From: JBBIJO01 sp037445895
GTDB taxonomy: Bacteria; Bacteroidota; Ignavibacteria; Kapaibacteriales; UBA2268
NCBI GenBank assembly: GCA_037445895.1
Contig: JBBIJO010000008.1
Location: forward strand, 28,694 to 92,693
Length of the DNA: 64,000 nucleotides
Reading direction: 5' to 3'
Positions 1-9,042 of this stretch are shown one piece after another. The notes beneath the pieces are model-generated. The model saw only the letters and a program-made list of their open reading frames with translations, made no database searches and was not told where the DNA came from. The first letter of the stretch is position 1. Each line of letters starts with the position of its first letter. A program made the position numbers and the translations under genes.

Positions 1-37
1 AAATTAATTATTTTAGTTCTATTTTGAAGGTTAATAA

Positions 38-1309
38 TTGAAAAATAATATTTTCGAGAACAAAAGAATCCTTGTTGGAATTACTGGCTCGATAGCTGCA
101 TATAAAGGTCTTTTTTTAGTTCGAGAGTTGGTAAAAAGGAGTGCCTCGGTTAACGTTGTTTTAACACCTTCGGCGACGCATTTCGTTACACCTTTGAGTG
201 TTTTGAATCTTTCAAAAAACCCTGCTGCTATCGATATGTTCGATTTAGAAAATCAGTCTGGTGGTGCGTGGCATATACATATTGCACAGAATTGTGATTT
301 GATGATTATCGCTCCCTGTACTGCTTCGACGATAGGTAAGATAGCCAATGGAATTTGCGATAATTCTCTTGTAACACTTGCTACTGCATTACCACGACAC
401 AAGCCACTGCTTATTGCTCCTGCAATGGATTCAACAATGTGGCTAAATCCAGCAACACAGAAAAATATTCAAATCCTTAAGGAATATGGTATTGTTGTTA
501 TTCCACCCGAACAAGGGGAACTTTCCAGTGGATTAGAAGGCGAAGGTCGATTGCCCGAAACACAATCTCTGTTGAATTATATCGAAGTCTATTTGCATAT
601 TTTTTCTAATTTGGGTCGAGCATTACTCGGCAAATTCGATAGAATCAAAGGTAAAAAACTCTTGATTACTGCGGGTCCAACTTACGAGCGACTCGACGAT
701 GTTAGATTTATTGGGAATTTTTCGTCGGGCAAAATGGGGTTTGCAATTGCAGAAATTGCAGCAATGTTCGATTGCGAAGTTACATTAGTTTCTGGTCCAA
801 CGAGTCTTGTCCCTCCCTCGAATGTTAATTTTGTCTCTGTTGAATCCAGCCGAGAAATGTATCGGGAGGTGTTGAATCGTTTTCCAGAAAATGATATAAC
901 TATTATGTCTGCTGCGGTTGCCGACTTTCGACCAACTGCTTCATTACATGGAAAATTGAAAAAGGAGTCGGTAGGTAAACATTTAAAACTTGAATTGGAA
1001 AGGACAGAAGATATTCTATCGGAGATTGGAAAACAGAAAAAATCGAATCAAGTTCTGGTTGGTTTTGCACTCGAAGAAACCCGATATAGTGACCAAAATG
1101 CTTTAAAGAAATTAAATAGTAAGAACTGCGATATTTTGGTTTTGAACTTCCTCGACAAACCCGATAGCGGCTTCGGAAGCGATTTGAATACGATTGTAGT
1201 TTACAAACGAGAGTCGGAAAGTTCTTTAATTGTTGAATCTTTTGCGCCTATGAGCAAGCTAAGATGTGGCATAGAAATTATTCGAAGCATTGTCGATGCG
1301 ATGAAATAA
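38..1309 (+). CDS. coaBC: Bifunctional CoaBC (phosphopantothenoylcysteine decarboxylase / phosphopantothenate-cysteine ligase)
   Basis: Joins cysteine to 4'-phosphopantothenate and decarboxylates the product, two cytosolic steps of coenzyme A synthesis. The N-terminal flavoprotein half (about residues 8-185) shows the ITGSIAAYK start, the HIHIAQNCD segment whose first His (residue 79) aligns with the decarboxylase His, and APCTAST. The C-terminal CoaB half begins near residue 205 with KKLLITAGPTYE and GNFSSGKMG and carries the AAVADFRP segment. The 423-residue length is normal for the fused enzyme. The start is TTG, chosen because GAAGG lies 7 bases upstream and the reading begins directly at the domain. 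PAMD replaces the proteobacterial PAMN, which I believe is usual in Bacteroidota. The preceding 37 bases hold no recognisable gene. Confidence 0.95.
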   Translation: MKNNIFENKRILVGITGSIAAYKGLFLVRELVKRSASVNVVLTPSATHFVTPLSVLNLSKNPAAIDMFDLENQSGGAWHIHIAQNCDLMIIAPCTASTIGKIANGICDNSLVTLATALPRHKPLLIAPAMDSTMWLNPATQKNIQILKEYGIVVIPPEQGELSSGLEGEGRLPETQSLLNYIEVYLHIFSNLGRALLGKFDRIKGKKLLITAGPTYERLDDVRFIGNFSSGKMGFAIAEIAAMFDCEVTLVSGPTSLVPPSNVNFVSVESSREMYREVLNRFPENDITIMSAAVADFRPTASLHGKLKKESVGKHLKLELERTEDILSEIGKQKKSNQVLVGFALEETRYSDQNALKKLNSKNCDILVLNFLDKPDSGFGSDLNTIVVYKRESESSLIVESFAPMSKLRCGIEIIRSIVDAMK

Positions 1310-1470
1310 GTCTGGATTTTACATTAGAATAAAGGGAGTTGACTTGATTTCCATCGTTGTACTTGGGATTGAGTTTATCGGGCGAAGCGAAAAAACCTAT
1401 TAACCCTCGGCTGAGCCAATAGATGATGATTTGGAAAAATAACGAGGGTAAGTTAGCGAAGTGGTCACTT

Positions 1471-1498
1471 TTTGTTTTGAAACTTTTTTATATTTTTG
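1471..1498 (+). promoter_or_regulatory. Candidate Bacteroidota-type promoter (TTTG-N16-TATTTTTG)
   Basis: TTTG at 1471-1474 and TATTTTTG at 1491-1498 are separated by 16 bases and fit the -33 TTTG / -7 TAnnTTTG pattern known from Bacteroides. They lie 40 bases upstream of the ATG at 1538, which is preceded by GGAG at about 1526. The same 16-base spacing occurs before rplS and tRNA-Arg. Confidence 0.5.
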
Positions 1499-1537
1499 TC
1501 GTAATTTTATGTTGATGTTTAATATTGGAGTGTAGTT

Positions 1538-2452
1538 ATGAGCAAAAATGTCTTTGCAATTGCACTTTTTCTTTTCTTATTCAATATTGTGCTTGCACAA
1601 GAGAATGAGGGTGCCGATACTGGGTCTCATCACAAAGGAGAGAGCGTCGCAGTAAAACTGTTCGGGAAAAGATATTTCTACATCAAGGAATATTTTCAAC
1701 AACCTACCATTTCGTTGCAAACTGGGCTGGGTTCCCCTACCTTGGGAAGTTTACAAAAGCTTCCTCAGTTCAATGATTTGAACTTTGCTGGAATTCGCCT
1801 TGGAAATTCAAAAATCAAAACTTCTGAACTTAGAGCGGGCGGTGAAATAAATGAGTTGAATCAAGATTTCCTTTTCTTGGAAAACTATTCTTCGAAATGG
1901 AAACTAAAGAATAACGCTAATTTAAATACAAAGATGTGGAGGTTCGGGTTGTTTAACACTGATGGTTATGGTTATAGATTGGGCGAAAAAAACTTCTTAA
2001 TGCTTACGTATTCTACTTCGCTTAATTGGTCTAAACTTGATGTCGATAATTTGCAATCTTTTAATGATAGTAGCGATGTTAATAAACTTTCTCGTTTTAC
2101 CGACCAGTTCCGATTTGGAACAGCTTATGCTTCGGGAGTTAGTTTTATTCTAGCTCGAGCCGTCTCTTTGGACATTAATTATGAGAGGTCGATTGTGTTT
2201 CCGGGGCATAAAGTTTGGTATTGGTTAGGAAGCGAAGTGATTGAATTGGGGGCACATCTATTGCTCGACGAATTTATCGAAAAAATTCTTAGCTCGTCGC
2301 CTTCGGTAGCTCCTATTGTTAACGCTATATTAAAGGGTGGTTTGTCGTTTGGGATTTATGAACTTCGGAAGGACAATATGAATTGGCCATTCAAGACCGA
2401 AGCTCCGTTGTTCAATGATGGTGTTCGAATTGGATTAACATTTATGTTTTAA
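1538..2452 (+). CDS. Secreted, probably outer-membrane barrel protein, unrecognised family
   Basis: I do not recognise the family. A clear signal peptide (hydrophobic residues 5-19, cleavage probably after VLA, then QENEG) sends it across the inner membrane. The mature chain is rich in alternating aromatic/polar stretches such as WRFGLFNTDGYGYRLG and ends in LTFMF, a terminal aromatic typical of outer-membrane barrels. About 285 mature residues would suit a medium-sized barrel. It has its own promoter-like element upstream, and its stop is followed at once by the epimerase gene, so the two are likely co-transcribed. Function unknown; a porin-like or surface-exposed barrel is an inference from composition. 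Confidence 0.8.
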   Translation: MSKNVFAIALFLFLFNIVLAQENEGADTGSHHKGESVAVKLFGKRYFYIKEYFQQPTISLQTGLGSPTLGSLQKLPQFNDLNFAGIRLGNSKIKTSELRAGGEINELNQDFLFLENYSSKWKLKNNANLNTKMWRFGLFNTDGYGYRLGEKNFLMLTYSTSLNWSKLDVDNLQSFNDSSDVNKLSRFTDQFRFGTAYASGVSFILARAVSLDINYERSIVFPGHKVWYWLGSEVIELGAHLLLDEFIEKILSSSPSVAPIVNAILKGGLSFGIYELRKDNMNWPFKTEAPLFNDGVRIGLTFMF

Positions 2453-2455
2453 TTG

Positions 2456-3358
2456 ATGCCGAAAGTTGTAGTTGCCGGTGCAACGGGCGGTATTGGAACT
2501 TATCTTGTCCCCTTCTTGTTAGAAAAGGGGTGTGTGGTTTCTAACATTGTGCGCAATATTGAAAAGTCTAAGAATTTATTTCCTAAGGTAGAACGACATA
2601 TCCGTTGGTCCGATAATGGAGCTATTAATAGTATTCTTAGCGATTACGACGTAATAATTAATCTAAGTGGTGCTTCGATTGGTACACAAAGATGGACGCA
2701 GTCGTATAAAGAAGAAATATGCAAAAGTCGCGTCGAAACTACTCGGGCTTTGGTTGAAAAACTCAATGAATTTGTTACTCCAAAAACTTATATTAGCGTT
2801 TCGGCAATTGGGTTTTATCCAAATTTTGGGGATAAGATAATCGACGAAGCAACCGAAGCAGGTGATTCTTTCCTTGCTAAAGTATGTGTTCGTTGGGAAG
2901 AAGAAGCACTGAAACTCTGGAGTATTCATCGTATTGTAATTGGACGCTTGGGTGTGGTATTAAAACCTAACGATATTGTGTTACGAAGAATGTTGATGAG
3001 CTATAAGTTTGGTTTTGGTGTGGTAATTGGGACAGGCAACCAATGGTTCTCTTGGATACACATCGAAGACCTTTTAAAAGCATTCTGGTTCGCAATAGAA
3101 AATTCTAATGTTCAAGGTGTGTTTAATTTCACAGCGCCGAGCCCTGTTCGATTTTCGGAAATGATACAAAACGTTGGTAAAATTCTCAAACGTCCGTTTA
3201 TTTTGAATGTTCCCGAGTATTTAGTCAAACTAATTTTTGGTGAACGGACTCAAATGATGCTGTCTTCGCAAAGGGTAATTCCCAAAAGACTTTTGGAATT
3301 AGACTTTCGATTTGAATTCGAAACAATAGATAAAGCGTTGAGGAATCTTTTAAATTGA
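2456..3358 (+). CDS. TIGR01777-family NAD(P)-dependent epimerase/dehydratase-like protein (SulA/YfcH type)
   Basis: An atypical short-chain dehydrogenase-fold protein. The N-terminal Rossmann motif VVAGATGGIG binds the dinucleotide. The segment INLSGASI, the VSAIGFY motif near residue 117, and the WFSWIHIEDL motif are hallmarks of the TIGR01777/YfcH family, as is the C-terminal domain ending with SQRVIPKRLLELDF. Family members are conserved but their substrate is not established. A TTG at 2453 precedes the ATG at 2456; the ATG is preferred. The gene starts 3 bases after the stop of the secreted protein upstream, so translation may be coupled. It is convergent with trmD. Confidence 0.88.
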   Translation: MPKVVVAGATGGIGTYLVPFLLEKGCVVSNIVRNIEKSKNLFPKVERHIRWSDNGAINSILSDYDVIINLSGASIGTQRWTQSYKEEICKSRVETTRALVEKLNEFVTPKTYISVSAIGFYPNFGDKIIDEATEAGDSFLAKVCVRWEEEALKLWSIHRIVIGRLGVVLKPNDIVLRRMLMSYKFGFGVVIGTGNQWFSWIHIEDLLKAFWFAIENSNVQGVFNFTAPSPVRFSEMIQNVGKILKRPFILNVPEYLVKLIFGERTQMMLSSQRVIPKRLLELDFRFEFETIDKALRNLLN

Positions 3359-3446
3359 TTTTTTATTGAGTGTCCCAGCCGTTTTTTAAAAAGTTATTAA
3401 TTTGGTAGTAATTATAATCAAGCGATAATAAACAATATTCGAAAGT

Positions 3447-3473
3447 ATAGGAAACAATATTTTGAGTTCCTAT
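3447..3473 (-). terminator. Weak hairpin at the trmD end
   Basis: A 7-bp inverted repeat (ATAGGAA at 3447-3453, TTCCTAT at 3467-3473) overlaps the trmD stop codon in a convergent intergenic region. No U-tract follows, so termination is only a possibility. Confidence 0.25.
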
Positions 3474-4159
3474 TCTCCCAATAAATCGGGACGCCGTTCT
3501 CTTGTTTTTTTCAATGCTTGTTCGAGTTTCCATTGTTGAATTTTTTCGTGGTTTCCGCTCAATAAAACATTTGGGACTTTCATACCTCTGAAAACAGCAG
3601 GTTTGGTGTATGTTGGTGGTTCAAGCAATCCCTCTTGGAATGAATCTTCGAATATTGATTCTGGGCTTCCCAAAACACCTGGAACCAACCTAACCACAGC
3701 ATCAATAAGAACTAATGCCGGCAGTTCTCCACCGGTAAGGATGAAATCTCCAATTGATATTTCCCGAGTAACGAGAGCGTCCCGAATTCTTTGGTCAACT
3801 CCTTTGTAATGTCCACATAAAATAATTAGATTTCTTTTTAAAGATAATTCATTGGCAATCGATTGTGTAAATTTTTCACCATCGGCTGTTAAGAAAATTA
3901 TTTCTTCGTAGTTCCTTTGCGATTTTAATATTTCGATGCATTTGAAAACTGGTTCACACTGAATTACCATTCCGGAGCCTCCTCCGTATGGCGTGTCGTC
4001 GATATGCCCAAACTTATCATTCGAATATTCGTGTAAATTGTGGACTTGGATTTTTACCAAGGCTTTTTCTTGGGCAATTCGTAAAATACTCGTCGAAAGA
4101 ACAGAATCGAATATTTCAGGAACTGCCGAAATAACATCAATTCTCAAAAGCTCTGCCAT
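3470..4159 (-). CDS. trmD: tRNA (guanine-N1)-methyltransferase TrmD
   Basis: Methylates G37 of tRNAs with a G36, preventing +1 frameshifting. The trefoil-knot SPOUT motifs are all present: PYGGGSGMV, LCGHYKGVDQR, EISIGDFILTGGELPAL and the GSPESIFEDSF segment. The 229-residue length is usual for the family. It lies 28 bases downstream of rimM on the same strand, the normal rimM-trmD order, but rpsP is absent upstream and rplS is about 22 kb away on the other strand. It is the last gene of a long minus-strand run. Confidence 0.96.
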   Translation of the reverse strand: MAELLRIDVISAVPEIFDSVLSTSILRIAQEKALVKIQVHNLHEYSNDKFGHIDDTPYGGGSGMVIQCEPVFKCIEILKSQRNYEEIIFLTADGEKFTQSIANELSLKRNLIILCGHYKGVDQRIRDALVTREISIGDFILTGGELPALVLIDAVVRLVPGVLGSPESIFEDSFQEGLLEPPTYTKPAVFRGMKVPNVLLSGNHEKIQQWKLEQALKKTRERRPDLLGE

Positions 4160-4187
4160 AGTAATACAAATTAATCTAGCAATAAAT

Positions 4188-4721
4188 TTATAAGTCGAGA
4201 AGACCTTCGATAGATTTTATGAATACTATTTTATTGTTGCTGTCGATTTTGCTTATAAATTGACTAATGAAAGGTATGTAAATTATTTTTTTCCCCTGTT
4301 CGACGACCAGAAGGTTATTCCCGGGATTTTCTTCGATGTCAACGACTTTCCCAACTTGTGTATTATCGTTTATATTGACCACAACAAAATCGTAAAGTTC
4401 TTTTTCGGAAGGATACCGAGAAGTGTAGGGTTTAATCGCATCTTTTCGAACGAATATTCCCATTTCTATTAATTTTTTTGCTTGCTCGATGTCGTCTATG
4501 CCTTTCAGTTTAATTGATGAATAGCGTGAGTTCGATAGTCCCCACTTTTCAATTAAGTATTCATTGGCATAGTTTATCGAAAAACCTACAAGGCATACGT
4601 CGGGCTTTTCTATTAAAATAGGTGCTTCGACTTGCACTTTTAACATACCGCCGAGTCCTTTGGTTCCTACGATAGTTCCAACTAAACTCCATTCACCGAA
4701 TTTTGGGAATTTGGTTTCCAT
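4188..4721 (-). CDS. rimM: Ribosome maturation factor RimM
   Basis: Assists maturation of the 30S subunit head near S19. The N-terminal RimM barrel begins with LVGTIVGTKGLGGMLKVQ, matching the family's G-x-x-GLxGE-like start, and the C-terminal PRC-barrel contains KELYDFVVVNINDN, VGKVVDIEENPGNNLLVV and IPFISQFI. I chose the ATG at 4721 rather than the TTG at 4745; even so the first 29 bases overlap the end of the O-antigen ligase gene upstream, suggesting translational coupling. trmD follows. About 177 residues is normal. Confidence 0.92.
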   Translation of the reverse strand: METKFPKFGEWSLVGTIVGTKGLGGMLKVQVEAPILIEKPDVCLVGFSINYANEYLIEKWGLSNSRYSSIKLKGIDDIEQAKKLIEMGIFVRKDAIKPYTSRYPSEKELYDFVVVNINDNTQVGKVVDIEENPGNNLLVVEQGKKIIYIPFISQFISKIDSNNKIVFIKSIEGLLDL

Positions 4722-6105
4722 TTCTCTTTGAAGATGCAAAGTCAACCATTGGAATAGTAATAAGTATAGTGAATATACCTTCGCGATGTATGAATTGTGG
4801 ACCTGTTAGATTAGCAAAAATTAACGAAACAAAAATTAGTAGAGAAGAAAGAGCAAGACTTTTGGCGAAAGGTTCTGAGGCTTTAAAAGTTAACGATAAA
4901 GATTTGAAAGTATAATAAAAGAAGAAAGCGAAATAGAGCAAAGCCATAGGGATACCGCCTCTGTAAATAAAGAAGGCATACCCATTGTGAATGATTTCGC
5001 CTTCGAGATTCCTAACGTGAATTGGGTCGAGGAACTTGATTTTCTTTGCAAAACCATTTCCCCAAAGGGGATTTTCTTTAATTCCTCGGAATACTGTTGG
5101 ATATTCCGCCAGCCGGGAAGCAATAGATTTATCCTCTCTCATTTGTGAGCTGGATTCCAATCTTGCTTCCAAGATTCTGAAAAATAACTTGGCGTTGTCT
5201 TTAAATATGACCAATGATGTAAAAGTAATCAATGAGGAGGCAAAAAAAAGGACTACCAATAAACTTAATCGTTCTTTCTTTTGAATTAAGAAGAACAAAG
5301 CAAAAATTTCAACAACTACAATAATCCAGTTAGTTCGAGTATAGGTAACCACTAAGGCTAATGTTGCAATCCCGGCGAGAATCAGCAAGCAAAATCGAAT
5401 AGAAGTTTTTTTTTGATAAAGGAAAAACACAATCGAAGTAAAAATTGTTGCGGTGAACAACGTTTGGTTAGGTAATTTCGATTTGACAACTTCCAAAACG
5501 TAAACAGCCTCTTGAAGAACCCTTTCTCGGAATATTAGCAAGCTTATAATGATTGTAATCGCAGATAAAATTGCCGTAATAGCAAGTAGGAGTTTAAACT
5601 CTTTTTCCGTTTTGAAGTATTCCCTAATTGGAAAGTAATAAAGAATCAACATAATAACAAAGATTTCCCGAAACCAGCGCAGAATTTCGACATTGTTGGC
5701 AGCAGCAAAGAAAATATTGAAAGGAATAAGAATAAAGAATGATAAAATAAACAAGTCGCCGTAATTATGTATGATTGTCTTCTTTTCGATAACCAGTTTG
5801 TAGAAGAAAAAATAGAGTAAACCGCCAAGTGATACAACAGAAAAAAGTACTTCGAACACCGAAACTCCAACATCGCGAACAATGAGTATCGGAACAAAAA
5901 GAACAAGCACCGAAAAAATCCAGAGTTTTGGATATTTAACAATGAGGAAAAGAAATGGAATCGATAGAAAGAATCCGAAAGTGTAAACTTCCAAACCATT
6001 GCTAATCGAAAAATAGAGTATGTATAAATATAACAAAGTAAGCAATGAAATTGTAACCGAAGCGATTAGCTTCTTGAATTGCAATTTGTGTGCGTCTGTT
6101 GCCAT
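4693..6105 (-). CDS. O-antigen ligase/polymerase-like multi-spanning membrane protein (Wzy/WaaL family)
   Basis: An integral inner-membrane protein of 470 residues with about a dozen hydrophobic segments, the first at residues 13-33. The arrangement, with repeated TM pairs and a large loop before the last helices containing the NPLWGNGFAKK and EIIHNGYAFFIYRGG segments, matches the Wzy_C O-antigen ligase/polymerase superfamily, where the loop carries the catalytic Arg/His (here Arg and the HN of IHNGY). It probably polymerises or ligates lipid-linked surface polysaccharide. A Wzz-type chain-length regulator lies 10 bases upstream, supporting this role. Family assignment is fair; the exact reaction is unknown. 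Its 3' end overlaps rimM. Confidence 0.75.
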   Translation of the reverse strand: MATDAHKLQFKKLIASVTISLLTLLYLYILYFSISNGLEVYTFGFFLSIPFLFLIVKYPKLWIFSVLVLFVPILIVRDVGVSVFEVLFSVVSLGGLLYFFFYKLVIEKKTIIHNYGDLFILSFFILIPFNIFFAAANNVEILRWFREIFVIMLILYYFPIREYFKTEKEFKLLLAITAILSAITIIISLLIFRERVLQEAVYVLEVVKSKLPNQTLFTATIFTSIVFFLYQKKTSIRFCLLILAGIATLALVVTYTRTNWIIVVVEIFALFFLIQKKERLSLLVVLFFASSLITFTSLVIFKDNAKLFFRILEARLESSSQMREDKSIASRLAEYPTVFRGIKENPLWGNGFAKKIKFLDPIHVRNLEGEIIHNGYAFFIYRGGIPMALLYFAFFFYYTFKSLSLTFKASEPFAKSLALSSLLIFVSLIFANLTGPQFIHREGIFTILITIPMVDFASSKRNGNQIPKIR

Positions 6106-6115
6106 TTATCCTACT

Positions 6116-7261
6116 TTAATCTTCGATATTAACTTTGTGCAATGATTTTTTAATAGAGTCCACAAGAACAATGAGAAATGAAATAAATACGAACGCTCCG
6201 AAGAAAGTCCCGCCGATTATAATGGAACGCTTAGGTCGCGATTTGGAGTCTGGGGGCGTAGCTTTATCGAGAAAAATGAGGTATTGAAATTGTCTATATT
6301 CGTTTAGTTTTGTTTCTTCAAGAATTGGTAGCAAGAACGACTTAACCTTGGTAAAGGTTTCAAAATCGGCATATAGACGTAGAAAATCGGAGCCGACTTT
6401 TGCAGAAGATTTTAAAGGGTAATTTCCAACGAATCCTGGCTTATTCTCGAATTCATATAACTTTTGGTTGATGTTATCGACAACAGTTTTCTGGGAAAGT
6501 GTTATTGGGTCGTTTTCGCCGAAGCGAGTTTTGTAGAGATTATAAATAATTTCTTGTGCGATTTTATTGGCTTTAAGATCGGTATAACTTAAACTTATAG
6601 CCTTCGATTGCTCGATAGGGGCAAAAATTAATTTTTCTTGGGAGAACTTTTGCAAACTATCTATAATTTGGTTAAGAGTTTCTTCTATTCCTTCGATTCT
6701 TTGTTCGAGATAACTGCGATTAAACTTAGCTTCTTCTTGCATTAACTGTTGTGCGATACTGTTAGAAATTAAAACATAATCGTTTGCAACATTTGCAGCG
6801 CGAACCGGGTCCTTATCGGTAAATGAAATTGTGTAATTTCCCTCGATTTCGAGCGAGATTTCTAAGTTGTTTTCGAATGCTTCCCGTAGTTTCGAAATTT
6901 TATTCATTGGAATCTTATATAAGGTATCGAAACGATACTTTCTGATAATACTGTCTTTGACGGCACGGCTGTCGAGGATAACAAGGAAGCTGTAAATTCC
7001 TTCGGTTTTACCGCTTAACTTTGCAAGACCTATATCTTTTAGTGTCGAAGTGATTCCGCCGAGCATATTTTCAAGCGTCGAAGTAGATGTTTTTGGGGGG
7101 ACTGTATTAGCAATTGCGGTGTATTCATTCGGTAACCTAAAAGCAATAATTGCAGCAAATATTGTCGAAAGTAATACAAATATTATAATTATAATTTTGT
7201 TCCTGATTAATAATCGGATAGTATATTTCCCATATTGAATTTCGTTGTCGTTTGCTTGCAT
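6116..7261 (-). CDS. Wzz-type polysaccharide chain-length determinant protein
   Basis: A two-TM polysaccharide co-polymerase: one TM at about residues 23-41, a long periplasmic section with coiled-coil character (about 180-250), and a second TM at about 347-368. The N-terminal topology, the PNEYTAIANTVPP segment after TM1 and the PTPP-like proline region (ATPPDSKSRPKRS) before TM2 are typical of Wzz/Chain_length_det proteins. No C-terminal tyrosine-kinase domain is present. It sits between a TldD-like gene (2-base gap) and the Wzy/WaaL-like gene, so it likely sets the length of that enzyme's product. No glycosyltransferases are found in the window. Confidence 0.85.
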   Translation of the reverse strand: MQANDNEIQYGKYTIRLLIRNKIIIIIFVLLSTIFAAIIAFRLPNEYTAIANTVPPKTSTSTLENMLGGITSTLKDIGLAKLSGKTEGIYSFLVILDSRAVKDSIIRKYRFDTLYKIPMNKISKLREAFENNLEISLEIEGNYTISFTDKDPVRAANVANDYVLISNSIAQQLMQEEAKFNRSYLEQRIEGIEETLNQIIDSLQKFSQEKLIFAPIEQSKAISLSYTDLKANKIAQEIIYNLYKTRFGENDPITLSQKTVVDNINQKLYEFENKPGFVGNYPLKSSAKVGSDFLRLYADFETFTKVKSFLLPILEETKLNEYRQFQYLIFLDKATPPDSKSRPKRSIIIGGTFFGAFVFISFLIVLVDSIKKSLHKVNIED

Positions 7262-7263
7262 AA

Positions 7264-9042
7264 TTATTTCCTAATTAGAAGTGGATTTTTTAATTTAGGA
7301 GGGGTGGGGAAATCGAGTTCGACAGGTTTGAATTCACCGTCTTCGAAGAGTAAATCGGGCGATATAATTGAAGATTGCAAGTAGAAACTACTGCCAAATT
7401 TCGATGAAATGCTGGGGGCAAGTATGTTAAGGACGTAGGGTTCTTTCCCAACCAAGATAATATCTTTAAAGGACTGTGTTGTGAATCCTTTCAATTCCCC
7501 CCCACGTATTAATTCTTCTCGACCATCGGGGTAAATCTTGTAGGCTTCCACTACTTGTAATGTAGGTTGGTCGCCAGAGAATTTGAAGTCCATATTGGCA
7601 ATGTTGAAAAATACAGTGGCGAGTAGATTTTGATTCATAATTTTCCGAATAACTATTGCATAAGGTAAATCCCTTTGTTTGCAAAGCTGGATTAATTTAT
7701 TTCGAAGTTCTCTATGTGTTTTCGAATATTTCTTATCCGACACAACTTCGATATTGCTAAACATAGGGTAATCGTCTCGGCAATTTCCGTTCGATGACGG
7801 TATTCTTTTTATGGGAGTCCTGTTAGTTAAAAGCGTTTTTAAATACCCTTTTTCAACAAGTGTAATGTTTTGTGTTGGGATGCCTTCATCATCGATTTTG
7901 TAGTAACCGACGAGCTCCGAGCGTTTAAGTTCTTTTTGCAATGGGATGGAATGAATAGACAAGAATTCTGGCAGAACGCGTCCACCAATCTTAGTTTGGA
8001 AGGCAGTGTATTTCGAAAAGTTCTGCAAGCCTTGTTCGCTCAGCAATGAGCGTTGAGCAACTAAATTCGGTGCATAAAGCTGTGCAAAAAGTTCTGCGGC
8101 AGCTTGCCCTTCGAATAATATAGGGCCAGAATAAGAATCATCCAAAGGTTTCGCGTTTTGAGCCCGAGTTAAAGTTTCGCAAATAAGTTTAGTTGCTTTT
8201 TTCAACGAATCGATTTCTGGTAGATTATCGGGGGTCATAGAATATGCTGTGTAGAAATTGTTGATTAGCATACCGTCGGCCGATTGGGTGGTTCCCGAAA
8301 CTTCAATTCCAGAAAATAATTCCGATTTGACGAACTCGGTTCCTTCGCTATTAACGTAATATTTTACATTTTGAATATGTTCAAATGTAACAAGGGAATT
8401 ATTTATGTTTGGATATTCAGTAAAAATTTTTGAAAGAGAATCTGTTAAGTTACAAAAAATTGGCAAAGATATTTTAGGAAGAGTGAAGTTAGTATCGAGA
8501 TTTTTATGAATATCCGACTTGGAAAAATCTGGTATTGTGTCTTTCATTAGTCGGTTCTTGAGTGCTGCAAGTTTTTTTGAGTATGTTTGGGTAACTTCTT
8601 TGTATGCTGCGTCGGTAGCTAACCAAAGTTCACGCCTGATAGAGTTATAATTCAGTTCAATTGGGATAAATCGGCTCTGGTAGCTTTCCTCGCCTTGTTC
8701 ACCACCGAAAAACATCGCAAATGAAAAATCTAGGTAATTTGAATTGTCGAGTTGATAGCTGCCAACACGCACCGTAACATTAATTTTTGCAGAAAAATTA
8801 GAACTTGAATCAACAAGCGAACCAAGATATGAAGAGGTTCGATAGTTATTGCTAATTGTTAAGAGATATTCAATGTAATAAGGTTTCGGCAAACTCGATA
8901 TGTAGAGGCTATCAATTGAGCGTTGGATTTCATCGCGCATTGCTCGAAGTATTTCTTGGTTACTGATTGCAAAATTTTTAGAAGTTGCAATCAATAATAT
9001 TATTGCTATGATTTTTGTAATTCTTTTCATATTCTTTGTCAT
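7264..9042 (-). CDS. Secreted TldD/PmbA-family protein lacking the metallopeptidase residues (TldE-like)
   Basis: A 592-residue member of the TldD/PmbA fold with a signal peptide (hydrophobic residues 9-20). It parallels the 552-residue protein two genes upstream along most of its length: both have the RVGSYQLD/RVGSYKLD motif, the YSGPILFEGQA/YSGPAILSGEA entry to the active-site helix, the YYKIDDEG/YYKFDDEG segment and SNGNCRDD/SNGHGRKQ. At the position of HEIFGH, however, it reads ELFAQLYA, with no HExxxH, and the C-terminal Cys is replaced by Ala/Pro (NILAPSISS). TldE is likewise the metal-free partner of TldD, so a heterodimer role is inferred. Start overlaps the previous gene's stop as ATGA. 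Confidence 0.85.
   Translation of the reverse strand: MTKNMKRITKIIAIILLIATSKNFAISNQEILRAMRDEIQRSIDSLYISSLPKPYYIEYLLTISNNYRTSSYLGSLVDSSSNFSAKINVTVRVGSYQLDNSNYLDFSFAMFFGGEQGEESYQSRFIPIELNYNSIRRELWLATDAAYKEVTQTYSKKLAALKNRLMKDTIPDFSKSDIHKNLDTNFTLPKISLPIFCNLTDSLSKIFTEYPNINNSLVTFEHIQNVKYYVNSEGTEFVKSELFSGIEVSGTTQSADGMLINNFYTAYSMTPDNLPEIDSLKKATKLICETLTRAQNAKPLDDSYSGPILFEGQAAAELFAQLYAPNLVAQRSLLSEQGLQNFSKYTAFQTKIGGRVLPEFLSIHSIPLQKELKRSELVGYYKIDDEGIPTQNITLVEKGYLKTLLTNRTPIKRIPSSNGNCRDDYPMFSNIEVVSDKKYSKTHRELRNKLIQLCKQRDLPYAIVIRKIMNQNLLATVFFNIANMDFKFSGDQPTLQVVEAYKIYPDGREELIRGGELKGFTTQSFKDIILVGKEPYVLNILAPSISSKFGSSFYLQSSIISPDLLFEDGEFKPVELDFPTPPKLKNPLLIRK

Noticed and set aside
1389..1457. ACCCTCG...CGAGGGT inverted repeat upstream of the gene at 1538
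   Set aside because: Seven-base arms with a loop of about 40 bases and no U-tract; not convincing as a terminator or operator.
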